A stretch of 22,548 bases of DNA from Nemertoderma westbladi (Eukaryota; Xenacoelomorpha; Nemertodermatida; Nemertodermatidae): positions 1-22,548 of the forward strand of contig JAUCBJ010005912.1 of the NCBI GenBank assembly GCA_032718475.1, given 5' to 3'. The position numbers were made by a program, and so were the translations under genes. The notes under the pieces were generated by a model. That model did no database searches, was not told the DNA's origin, and was given only the letters and a program-made list of their open reading frames with translations. Every line of letters begins with the position of its first letter. Position 1 is the stretch's first letter. Below are positions 1 through 9,907 of the stretch, one piece after another.

Positions 1-2077
1 AGGCTGTCGCACACGCGACTAGGTCAATGACCACCGCCACTAATGATGACTACACGGTGCTGTTGAAGGTAGACTTTAGCAACGCATTTAATACTCTCCG
101 GTGCGACTCATTCCTTGAACATATTTATGATCACACACCAGTAATATACAACTATGCACTTTCAGCATATGGAACCAGCAGCCACCTCATCTACGCAGAC
201 ACCGTACTATCTTCTGAAGAGGGCCTTCACCAAGGCGACCCAGAGGGGCCATATATCTTTGGCGACACTGTCAACCCACTGGCCCAGTCAATGGAGTCAA
301 ACTTCAACACATGGTATCTGGATGATGGAAACCAAGCTTACCAGTACCCCGTTGTGCTCGCGGATCTGCAAAAGATAATGTCGGAAGGTGCTGCACTAGG
401 TCTCAAAGTAAACCCCTCCAAGTGCGAGCTATATTTCCTGGGTAATGTTCCACCAATTGATCGCCAACGGATAGAGAAATAATTTGACGCCATATGCCCA
501 AGTATCAAGTTCCAACCAACAGAGGATCTAATCATGCTAGGCGCGCCCATTGGTACTAATGCAATCAAATCATGCCTGAATAAGAAAGCAACCTCACAAC
601 ACTAAGTAGTCGTCTCCACCTACTTGACAACCACCATGGCTTCTTCCTCCTGAAGAACTCCATCTCTATACCCCGGCTTATGTATTTCCTTCGGTCTGCC
701 CCATGTTTTTCATTTCCGGAGCTACTTGATGACTATGATAAGACGCTGCGCAGCGCACTGGAATCCGTTTCCAACACCCGGATTAACAACTCAGCTTGGA
801 AGCAAGCATGCCTGCCGGCCTGGATGGGAGGCCTCGGTATTAGTTCAGCCACATTGCTCGCACCACCTGCCTTCTTGGCATCCGCAGCTATGTGTGAGGA
901 ACTCTCTAGCCGACTCTTCACCGCTTCTCAGCGCAGCCCAGATCAAACATTGTAAATCGCAATGGATCTATGGAAATCCTCAGTCACACCGGAATCAGTG
1001 CCACCAACTAGCACCAACCAGAAATCTTGGACAACACCAATCCACGAAGTCAACCTTGCTTCGCTTCACACCTCCGCCTCACCCCACGATATTGCCCGGC
1101 TCAACTCGGTGGAAGACCCAACCGCAGGTTGTTGGCTCGATGCTATTCCAAGTTCTGCTTTGGGCCTCAAGTTAACGGACGCTCAGTTCAGGATCTCCAT
1201 TGCGACCCGCCTCGGATGCCGGGTTACCGAGCCCCATGAGTGTACCAGGTGTGGCACTGCTGTTGAAGCTGACGGCCTACACGGACTCTTGTGCCAACGA
1301 AGCGCTGGCCGGTTGCCTCGCCACACAATGATCAATGAGATCGTAAAGCGGGTACTGGCTAGCTGTGACGTACCATCCATCCTAGAACCACCGGGTTTAT
1401 GCCTAGGGGATGGCAAATGAGTAGACAGGATGTCCCTGGTCCAGGGGCAAATTGCGACCCGCCTCGGATGCCGGGTTACCGAGCCCCATGAGTGTACCAG
1501 GTGTGGCACTGCTGTTGAAGCTGACGGCCTACACGGAATCTTGTGCCAACGAAGCGCTGGCCGGTTGCCTCGCCACACAATGATCAATGAGATCGTAAAG
1601 CGGGTACTGGCTAGCTGTGACGTACCATCCATCCTAGAACCACCGGGTTTATGCCGAGGGGATGGCAAATGAGTAGACAGGATGTCCCTCGTCCCCTGGT
1701 CCAGGGGCAAAACGCTGACATGGGACACCACGGTTGTACACCCACTCGCCCAAAGCCACCTGGCAACAAGCATACATACCGGCGGACGTGCTGCTGAAAA
1801 CCAGGAAACCCTCAAGATCAGGAAATATCAGGAGCTTATTGACCAGGGTTTCCTGTTCACGCCAGTCGCCTTTGAAACGTTTGGTCGCCCCGGTCCGGCA
1901 ACGGAAGTTTTCCTGAAGGAGGTCGGTAGGAGGATACATTTATCGACACAGGATCCTCGCTCCCATTGTTTCCTGCTTCAGCGCATTGCGGTCGCAATAC
2001 TCGTTGGGAACTCGGCCGCAGTCCTCGGTACCGTTGAATCTCCGTCAGAGGGCCTATTCGATATCCTAGGCAGCTAG
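1..2077 (+). pseudogene. Decayed retroelement: reverse transcriptase plus CCHC/PD-(D/E)XK-like C-terminus, 5' end outside window
   Basis: This is a broken polyprotein of a retrotransposon that would copy its RNA into DNA. Frame 3 (about 3-590) carries RT motif A (LKVDFSNAFN, 63-92), a motif-B-like stretch (EGLHQGDPEGP) and the catalytic YLDDG (315-329). It has stops at 480-482 and 603-605, and the reading moves to frame 2 near 590-600. Frame 2 continues to 2077 through LHLLDNHHGFFLLKNSISIP, the GGLGISSATLLAPPAFLAS block, a CX2CX9HX3C zinc knuckle (1241-1294) and a conserved tail (PVAFETFGRPGP ... QRIAVAILVGNSA). Frame 2 is broken by TAA at 953-955 and TGA at 1418-1420 and 1670-1672. In the related copy at 4318-5121 the residues after the knuckle read KRPDG then WDFT, resembling the PD-(D/E)XK nuclease of R2-like elements; here P is lost (VDR). 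The family is recognised from its conserved blocks. The nuclease assignment is inference. Confidence 0.85.
1199..1709 (+). repeat. 252-bp tandem duplication inside the retroelement
   Basis: Bases from 1199 recur from 1451, an offset of 252 (84 codons), so the frame is kept. The copies are nearly identical. Visible differences are single substitutions such as GGACTC/GGAATC and CCTAGG/CCGAGG, plus a 7-base difference just after ATGTCCCT: the first unit lacks bases present near 1690. The unit covers the zinc knuckle and the following helix-rich block. Both copies carry the same in-frame TGA where the family has a basic residue. Confidence 0.92.
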
Positions 2078-3360
2078 ATAGCACCTCTTCCGGCACCTGG
2101 ACTATATATATTTAATATACATTTTATTGTGATTTATGAACACTGAAAGTATTACTTTTATAATATTTACCCACCGATTAAATTATAATAACTGGATAAT
2201 AATAATAAAATAATAATAAAAAATAAAATAATAAAAAGATAATAAAATATTTTATTTAAAACAGTTTGTAACCGGATGCACCAATATAAATAAAAGTGAC
2301 TATATATAATCACCATGTTACACAAGTAGAATACTATCTTTGAAAGATCTCGACCCGTGTATAATGATACCAATTTGTCATCTTATCCCAATTCACTTAT
2401 TTATTAGTCCATCACATGTGGTAATTTGATGCTCAAATTTAAGAGTCGTGTTATTGATTAATTGGTAAATCTAAATGTCTAAGTTAGTGCAGTAAATGTA
2501 ATTCATGTGACACCATGGCACCCCCAAACGAAATCGGAAGTGATAGTGGTGACTTAATCCAAATGCATGCCTTTGTTTTGTGATGTACAACTTGTGCAAT
2601 GAGATAGTGCTATATAACAAGGGAGGAGACTGTAAAATTCTTGTGTGCTTTCTCGAAAATGTTTAACAAGTTGTTCATCCATTTGCGACTGATGCGATGG
2701 TGCTAATACATCTATATTCTAATCTAATACGTCTATATTATAGATTGTGGAGAGGTCTTTTTCGTATATATATAATCTTTGGTATATGTCTCCTAGCCAT
2801 GCGTCATTACAGTATACAGTAGTTACATCAAGGCCTGCATCTTCAATGGTGCATAAGAAGTTTCCTGTATAGAAGTTGAAGAGTTGGTGAAAGCAAGGAA
2901 CCTTGTTTCACTCGTTTTAATAGATGGATTCCGCAAGGGTCGATGATGGTTCAAATTTGAGGTACAACACTGTGTATGTATACTGTATAGTATGACAATA
3001 GAGCTAAGCATATATATGGATTTACATATATGGATGGAGATACCGATGGTTCAGTGTATTATTATCTAAAAGTTATGTAATTCTTTCCAGTTTGAGAACT
3101 TTCCTACACTGAATCAAACTGCTTATTATTGTTCATTTTTACAGAAATGTGTGAGCACATTTGAAACCAACAACATTGATATCAAGCTTGGAATGAAGTT
3201 ATTAGCGAATGATGTACTCTAGTTTTACTCCAATCAGTATGCCAAAAAAATATGATCTCCTTCTCTTATGAAAATAATTGATGAATTTGAAATTTAAATT
3301 TGGAACAAACATTATATTTCATCATTATAATTTTTTACTGATAACTTGGTTTTCGCTTAG
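2078..3360. other. AT-rich non-coding stretch (3' flank of retroelement, then intron or intergenic)
   Basis: After the retroelement stop, no gene can be supported. A run of A/T with ATAAT-type units spans about 2180-2260. A 16-base phrase (CTAATACATCTATATT) recurs with one change about 20 bases downstream near 2702-2740. The last bases before 3361 (tttcgcttag) act as the splice acceptor of the first recognised host exon. Any host exons preceding the crystallin domain must lie further upstream or be unrecognisable here. Confidence 0.6.
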
Positions 3361-3511
3361 GAAACTCATTCATATCATGTAACGGTCCAGTATACAAAGT
3401 AGACGCTGACGCAGACCGAAGGTGCAACGTTCCTGACTTAGGAGTCAATGGGTTTGACAACATCGCCAGTTCCATTATAATTACAGGAATCTTTCCTTGG
3501 CAAATATACAG
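3361..3511 (+). CDS. Host-gene exon: first half of a betagamma-crystallin domain
   Basis: This exon lies between an AG acceptor (cttag, 3356-3360) and a GT donor (gtgatt, 3512). Two bases complete a phase-1 codon at the start and two begin a split codon at the end. It reads NSFISCNGPVYKV..., then CNVPDLGVNGFDNIASS and PWQIY. DNIASS (3456-3473) is an exact match to the calcium-binding signature N/D-N/D-x-x-S/T-S of betagamma-crystallins, and the flanking LGVNGF and PWQIY fit the Greek-key strands. The last two bases (AG) join the first base of the exon at 4078 to make Ser, so the domain continues there. Such domains bind calcium and occur in secreted and cytoplasmic proteins. The EGF neighbours argue for a secreted product. 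Peptidase-inhibitor-like crystallin folds are an alternative reading. Confidence 0.82.
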
Positions 3512-4077
3512 GTGATTTTAGATTTCTATGAAAAATAACCGATTGCATTCGCAAATTATATAATTAAAGAATTACGATATAATTATTAATCTGATAATTG
3601 GACTATATCCCAAGCTATGTACTTAGAAGCTATGATATTCAATTTAGTCATAAGCTCCCTCTATAATAATCATCTTCTCTCTTCACTTACGTTTTGGAAC
3701 ATGAATGTTGAAGCTGATTTACCTGTAGCTGTAAATTGTGTATATTCTTACAAATGGCTTATTTCTTCATCTTTGATGACATATTTGATTCAGAACTTCT
3801 TTAATTCCTGCTCTAACTTTAAACATTCGACTTGTTGCATAATAGACTGACTATATGACCATTTATTTATTTTGCCAGACATATTAATAATAAATTTAGT
3901 CTCTCCTGTGTTTACATAAATTGTTACTTATGCTTCTAAGATTATAATTTGTATTGTAACTCATCCTGGATATTTGATTGTAAAGAACTTATAATCATCA
4001 CCTATCACATTAAGTATATTTCTTAGCATTACTCTTAATAATAACGACAAACTATACCGGTATAATATTAAATGCAG
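3512..4077 (+). other. Intron inside the crystallin domain (phase 2)
   Basis: This is a 566-base, AT-rich intron with GT at the start and aatgcag at the end. It separates two Greek-key halves and is the only non-phase-1 intron in this gene segment. The open frame at 3617-3850 has no recognisable domain and is not considered coding. Confidence 0.75.
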
Positions 4078-4199
4078 TGGTGCCGATTACACTGGAGACA
4101 ACATGAAACTTGAACCAGGTTTCTATGGATCAGAGTTACCAGTTGAAGATATCAGTGCACTCATGATATATTGCACAGAAGCAAAGAAACAGCCAAAAC
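4078..4199 (+). CDS. Host-gene exon: second half of the betagamma-crystallin domain
   Basis: Preceded by aatgcag and followed by a consensus donor (C|GTAAGT). The exon begins with one base that completes the Ser codon from 3511 and ends in phase 1. It reads GADYTGDNMKLEPGFY, a typical Greek-key start (Y-x-G ... L-x-P-G-x-Y), then ELPVEDISALMIYC. The second calcium site would be EDISAL, a poor match to N/D-N/D-x-x-S/T-S, so this site is probably weak or lost while the first (DNIASS) looks intact. With the previous exon the module is 91 codons, the usual size for a two-motif domain. Outer boundaries are phase 1 on both sides, the class that allows exon shuffling. The next recognised exon is 8.3 kb away at 12484, and the split codon there gives Leu with the frame open. 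Confidence 0.82.
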
Positions 4200-4317
4200 G
4201 TAAGTTCTTGAAGACTTTGACTGACTTTCAAAAACAATAACCTAAAAAAAATAATTTTACCAATATTTTTATGGGCTGCTATATTAAGCGTGGAATAACT
4301 AATGATTACTGTGGAGT

Positions 4318-5121
4318 AACTGGCTAGAGCCTATTTACCAAACCCAATTTGAGGAGCTCATTCACAGTTCTGATAATTTAGCTGTTGCCCGTCTGAAAGG
4401 CTGCCGAGCACCAGGATCAGGGGACTGGCTTAATGCACTGCCGTCATCAACTCTTGGGCTTCGTCTCTCAGACAAGCAGTTTGGAATTGCAGTTTCTCTC
4501 CGTCTAGGTGCACCTGTATGCTCCCAGCACATATGCATGTGCGGCACCTTAGTTGATGAGACTGCAAACCATGCTCTTGTCTGCAAACACACCAAGAGCC
4601 GAAATGGTCGCCACCACCTTTGCAACAACGCAATCTACCATGGGCTAATTGCTGCAGAGATGCCTTCAACCCTGGAGCCAATAGGATTATGTAGCTCATC
4701 CTGCAAACGCCCAGATGGTTCTACATTGCTGCCTTGGAATAGAGGGAAGCCGCTCGTGTGGGACTTCACATGTACACACAGATTGGCTGCCTCTTATTCA
4801 GCTTCTGCTGGACTAGATGGAGCTTCAGTTGCAGACCTGGTAGAGGCTAGAAAGCTCGATAAGTACAAGGAGCTATCTAACAGTTATATTGTGCAACCAG
4901 TTGCATTTGAAACCCTGGGTGGTATTGGCCCATGCTCCTTGGCATTTCTCCGAGAGGTTGGTAGACGCATTGAGAGTAGCACAGGAAATAAACATGCCAC
5001 TGAATTTCTCCGTCAACGAATTGGGATCTGTGTTCAGATCGGCAATGCCTCCTGCGTGACAGAATCTTTCGGTTTGGGTGAAATGGAGGGGTACAGGGAG
5101 AGACAGGGGAGACACCTCTAG
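4318..5121 (+). pseudogene. 5'-truncated retroelement copy: CCHC knuckle and PD-(D/E)XK-like C-terminal region
   Basis: A continuous frame runs from about 4318 (NWLEPIYQ...) to a stop at 5119-5121. It aligns block by block with the copy at 1-2077: DWLNALPSSTLGLRLSD, a knuckle CX1CX9HX3C (CMCG ... NHALVC), STLEPIGLC, KRPDG followed 15 residues later by WDFT, then PVAFETLGG, FLREVGRRIE and an RQRI...GNAS tail. The frame has no stop, but the reverse transcriptase and everything upstream are missing, as expected from incomplete target-primed reverse transcription. Divergence from 1-2077 shows a separate subfamily. PD ... D fits a PD-(D/E)XK nuclease of the R2/restriction-like type. That role is inferred, and the catalytic lysine is not clear. 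The ATG at 4537 is internal and not a real start. Confidence 0.82.
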
Positions 5122-5400
5122 ACCAGACTGCTGATTTACCCTAAACGCCCTTGCTCTACTTGTTTTTCTTCAGTTTCTCCTAAATTGTATTAGTCCTATT
5201 CTGTTGTTGTTTTCTCTTTAATGATATGATAGTGAACATACTGTATGCTTTAGTCTGTCAAAATATGTTGTTTTATCAGTTTTTCAGTTCTATAGTTTGT
5301 CAAAATTTATTGTTGCTTTATTGGTTCTATAGTTTCTCCTAATTTGTTGTAGTCCTAGTCTGTTATTATTTTCTTTTTAATGATACAATAGTGTTTTACT
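5122..5400 (+). repeat. Imperfect direct repeats downstream of the retroelement stop
   Basis: A segment of about 63 bp at 5171-5234 (starting CAGTTTCTCCTAAATTG) recurs at 5330-5393 (TAGTTTCTCCTAATTTG), an offset of 159. Between them a shorter phrase built on GTCAAAATnTnTTGTT and TTCTATAG is itself repeated at about 40-base spacing. This may be the 3' UTR or tail of the retroelement at 4318-5121. The 3' boundary cannot be placed. Confidence 0.7.
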
Positions 5401-6905
5401 GTGATAATTATTTTACTATATTTAATTAAAAATTGTTAAACTGTTTCTATAATTATTGATTAATATATATATATAAATTTTTTAATAAAACTAATGATAT
5501 ATATAATTATTATAATAATATAATTTAAATTAAAAAACCAAAATATAATGGTTAAAATAAAAATCAGCTGACGTTCAATCACTTGGTGTTTTACAATTGG
5601 TGTCCAACAATTGGTGTTTTAAAAGTAATATATTTTAGGCGTGGGGGTGACCCAATTTGTAAGAAATATTATAACTTACCTTATGACGTTTTAGTATTGA
5701 TACTGAAATATTAATTTACCAAGTCGATGTCACATCAAAATTATTTAGCTATATTTATTCTAAAGAATCACCATTAAATACTCAGCCAATCATTTTGCGA
5801 GATAAACAATAAGCAAGCTTGTCTTATTACTCTGGGGCCTAACACTATTGCACGTCCTATAGAATTACACCTTGCTGGAATGGTGGTGAGGTGGAACTGG
5901 TCGGACTGATTCCTAGCCCAGCAAACACAGTAAACACACCGGACGTGTTCTAGCACATATCTGACGTTTCAGCAAAGTCAGCGATTGCACTTTGATATAT
6001 TTTGCCCTCTAACGGCAGACTAGAGAACTACAGACAGATGAGCCTCCTTTGAATGACACAGTTAATGGTCTAGTACAAATATGCCAAGTTTCAGCTAGAA
6101 CGGGTTTAAAGCAAAGAAAATGTGATGTTTAATATCTAGACATGTAGCCCTCTAGCAAGAGACTGAGGATTTGATGGTGTCTGGAAGTCCCTAAAAAAAC
6201 AAAACTTATGGTCTTATTGATGCCTACTAATTTTAGACTCGGAAGCTTTAAATCCGACAAAGTTATAAGTAAGTTAAAATCGTAACGACGATGATGACAT
6301 ACAGTACCATTATTGAATGAACTATTTGTCATAATTGACTTACCCCCCTAAGAGATAACGTCAGTTCGCAAAGGCTCCACCAACTACGTGGCTCGGACCA
6401 TACATATACCCTATGCTATAAAATGTATACGATCGATATACAATTATATATTAATCCGCTAGGTGGTGTTAAATTATTATTCTGCAATTTCTTACTTGTA
6501 CAGTACAGCAGTACTGTACCGGTAGGCCTATGTCATTACTTCGGAGTCTCTAGCCGATCCACTATTAAATGTCTTAACTTTTCAATTTCGTAGAAGATAG
6601 ACTTTATGATTCTCTACCATTAACCAAAATTTCAGCTCTGGAAAATGAGGCGTTAAACATTTTCTAAAAACCACATAATATGCCGTAGCTGACGTCAGAC
6701 TGCATGATTTTTCACCAAACTTTACAAATTTTTTAAACTTTCCATCTACTACTTACCTACTAAGTTTGGTTCAATTTCGAATCAGCGATGCAGAGAAATT
6801 CGCGTTCAAAGATTTACCAGACAGACAGACTGACAGACGGACATGCCCCATTTGCCCTATATGAACCGTATGCCAAGGGTCGCCGACTACGTGTCTCGCC
6901 CCACA
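5401..6905. other. AT-rich intronic stretch without recognisable genes
   Basis: No coding signal was recognised on either strand. The stretch contains a TTGGTGT phrase repeated three times at about 15-base spacing (5580-5625), a TAGGCCTA palindrome near 6523, an imperfect palindrome (TGTATA ... TATACA) near 6424-6442 and a CAGA-type simple repeat at 6818-6842. It lies within the 8.3-kb intron between host exons 4078-4199 and 12484-12681. Confidence 0.55.
6818..6842 (+). repeat. CAGA-type tetranucleotide repeat
   Basis: CAGACAGACAGACTGACAGA, an imperfect (CAGA)n tract of about six units. Such tracts often mark repeat-family tails. Here it lies about 65 bases upstream of the pseudogene starting near 6906. 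Confidence 0.8.
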
Positions 6906-9058
6906 GGTAACTGGGTGCTCCATGTCGAGTCATTTGCTGCAATGCTACCATAGAAATTATCCAAGATGGGGACCTTTATGTATATCTGACAGACATGCAA
7001 TCCTTAGAAGTAACTGCAGCAGAAGAGTTTAAGAAAGGAAACTTTGTTATTAAAAGAAGTAATAACAACTTAAATCAAGTTCCTGTAGATCAAGCTACTG
7101 AATGGGTAAACAAGATATGCAAGTCCTCTGGTAGTATTATTGGCATAACAAAGAGTGACAATGCCAAAGCCAGTTTTGTGTAACATAGGCTACACAATCG
7201 AACATATCACATGACATCAAATTACTCTATAATCAAAGTAAATAATGAAGAAGGTAGAGGTTATAAGCGCAATGATGCCATGCCCTCATGAATAAAGTTT
7301 GATGAGGAAAAACATGAGTCACTAATGCAACAATTTATCTCTCATCATGTGTTTGGCATGAAATCAACAATATTGACAGATGTTTGTTGTGTTAACAATC
7401 ACAAATCAACAGAGTTAGTGGCTCTTACTACAAAAGATATTGCTTTTCAAGATGTTCACTATAGTTTGCTGTCTGCAAATCAAAAAGGTGCTGATGTTGT
7501 TACTGAATTTTTCAACAAAAAAAATCAGTAGGATTTTACGACCCTTAAAAAAGCTAAAGATTGAGACGTTTGCATCGATGTATCACATATTTATTCCAAA
7601 TATTGTGAATGAAAAGTTAGCTATTAAAGCATATCAAAATTTGCTACAACGTCTTCTGAATGCTGCAAATTATGGAAGAAATGTGAATTTAACTGAAATT
7701 TTGAAACACGAGTTATCTCAATTCCCCCTTTCCATATGTAAGTTAAAATTAAATGGAGACATGAGATCAATACCAAAATCACAACTTCTCCTCTCTCTAA
7801 TATCTGAGATTGGAATTAGAACAGATATTGCACCTCCAAATGATGAAAAACATGATGTACTCTAATTGATGGCCATGGAATGATTCATTCATTGGGGATA
7901 CCAGCAAATTGTCATTCATTTGAGGATTATGGCCATGTTTTCTCAAGAGCCATCTTTAAACATTTTAGTGGTTAGAATAATACTACTCGTGTAGATCTTG
8001 TATTTGATCGGTACATTGAGGAATCAATGAAGTTATCTACAAGAATTAAACGTTATATAAAACGAAGGCCTATACAAAAACGTATCAGTAATGCCAAGGT
8101 GCCCTTGCCACAAGTTTGGGACAAGTATATTGCACTAGAAGAACAAAGCTGACTTAGCTCATTTCATTTCTGAACAAGTTTTGACTGAAGCTGCTAATCT
8201 ACCTGCAAAATATGAAGTAGTTGCATGTGGTGGATTCCCAGCACCTGTGTATGCAAAATCAAGCACGCACAGTGTTAAAACCTTAGGTATAGATGATGAA
8301 GAGGCAGATAACCGCCTCATTGCTCACATTAGTGACGCTGTTAAACAGGGAATATATAAACGAATTATTGTATATTGTCGTGACACCGATGTGTTAGTTC
8401 TGCTACTGCACCATTTTTCCAGCATTAGCTTAGAGTTATGGATGATTTCAACTATGTCAAAACAGTGGAAGTATATTCCAATACATAGGATAGCAAGAAA
8501 ATTGGATAGCAATTTTTTTTCAATATCCTAGGGTTCCACGCTTTCATAGGCTGTGATACAATCTTGTTATTTAACCGCATCAGCAAGAAGTCATGGTTTA
8601 ATTTTTTTTTTGCAAATATATCCAACTATGGTCACTGGAATTGGTCGAGATGGTCCGTTTATTGAGGTAGAGAAGTTTGCATGGCTTATGTATGGTGGAG
8701 ATGGAGTTACTATGTGAACCTAGAACCGATATCGATTCTATAAGACTGTGAAGGGTAAAGGTTTAAGAAATGTTACCACCCACTAAAGACGCACTCAAAC
8801 TGCATTATATAAGGGCCAATCATCAAACAATGATTTGGCTGAACACCAATGACATCTGGAGTAATAAAGATTATATGGACTCGACTGCAGCCAGTCCCGA
8901 AAGCTTGTGTGGAGCTCGTTTATTGTAGTTGTAAACTGAAGTGTAGCACTGCTCGATGCAGTTGTTATAAACTTGGCCAAGTCTGCCTTCCCGTCTGCAA
9001 TTGTGAAAGGACAGGATGCTGCAATCCCATTGGCCAAATTAATATAACAGAGACCTAA
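6906..9058 (+). pseudogene. Near full-length decayed copy of a multicopy invertebrate gene with PIN-like block and CXC (tesmin/TSO1-like) tail
   Basis: Fragments in changing frames follow the order of one known uncharacterised family. They are WVLHVESFAAMLP (6912-6950); YLTDMQSL and EEFKKGNFVIKRS with VDQATEWVNK (6980-7183, continuing to 7531 past TAA and TGA stops); PLKKLKIETFASMY (7541-7865); LIDGHGMIHSLG, DLVFDRYIEESMK and NAKVPLPQVWDKYIAL (7862-8152, with one TAG near 7973); NKADLAHFISEQ to EEADNRLIAHISD and CRDTDVLVLLLHHF (8145-8531); GFHAFIGCDT (8531); GIGRDGPFIEVEKF (about 8640); MLPPTKDALKLHY (8770); and WTRLQPVPKACVEL followed by a cysteine-rich CXC-like end CSCKLKCSTARCSCYK (8849-9058). 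The acidic EAD...DTD pattern resembles PIN/FEN-type nucleases. This is inference; the cellular role is unknown to me. At least five frameshifts and several stops make it non-functional. It lies in a host intron, same strand as the host gene. It could be a mobile-element-associated gene. Confidence 0.82.
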
Positions 9059-9907
9059 TAAAGATTCATAGTTTAAACACCTATGATCAAATTTCTTAAA
9101 TAGATAAATTGGAGGTAACAGTACTGATTTTTAACTGTAGTTATCGATCGATAAACGCCAGAGATACTTCAAAATTCATATTAGTATTAAACAATTATTT
9201 ACCCAAGACACGACAGGATGTTGACTAACAGTAGAAGGTTTTAGCTATATGACGTGTTTCACATTTAATCTCCCAAAACTCTGGAAAGGTATAAACTAAG
9301 GAAAACTAGATTATAGTTACCTGTAAATTAAATTTTTTTTTAATTGTCTTATTTGGTCTGTTGCTATGGTAGCGTGGACTGTAAATGTCACCTGAATGGG
9401 TACAATATGATGGGAAGGATCACCATGCTACTTAGCTGTAGTGATATTTTTAAATAATTACAAATATGCGAGCAAATATTTGAGTAAAGGTACGCGAATT
9501 CTCCACTTAAACTTAATATTTTGATACTTCTGAAAATTACTCTGGTCCAAATAATGGGCCTGTGTCTACAACATTGGACGCTATTTGATATTTGATGCCC
9601 TTGATGTGATCCCAAGATGTTATTTAAGTTGTGTGATAGGTTTTTTAATTTTAAAAACAGTCTGTTGATTTTATCAGGAAAAGGAAAGTTGGGAGAAAGC
9701 AATTATTCAATTAAATTTCATAATCTGTAGCTAAGGCTAAGGTGGTAACTAGGGCCGATTTGGCAGACTGGAAAGGAATTTCGGAAATTTTTTATTTTCT
9801 TTTCTTTTTATTTTTTACTCTACCAAATTGTTTATAACTGTTTCAGAACATCATTGATGCATTATGATTAACTTTCAATATACACACTGGTTAAGAGGCG
9901 AGATTTA
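9059..9907. other. Intronic stretch without recognisable features
   Basis: AT-rich sequence with no coding or repeat family that I can name. The only short structure is a perfect 14-base palindrome TTATCGATCGATAA at 9141-9154. The minus-strand open frame at 9388-9702 shows no domain. Confidence 0.5.

Noticed and set aside
1183-1815. Long minus-strand open frame (210 codons)
   Set aside because: It is a shadow of the duplicated retroelement coding region. Its own repeat structure comes entirely from the 252-bp duplication, and the plus strand has recognisable protein blocks.
3145-3222. Possible host exon after a good acceptor (ttcatttttacag) reading KCVSTFETNNIDIKLG
   Set aside because: It ends in a stop codon with no usable donor, and has no module similarity or phase match to the crystallin exon.
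3617-3850. 77-codon open frame in the crystallin intron
   Set aside because: It lies in a well-supported intron, is AT-rich and shows no domain.
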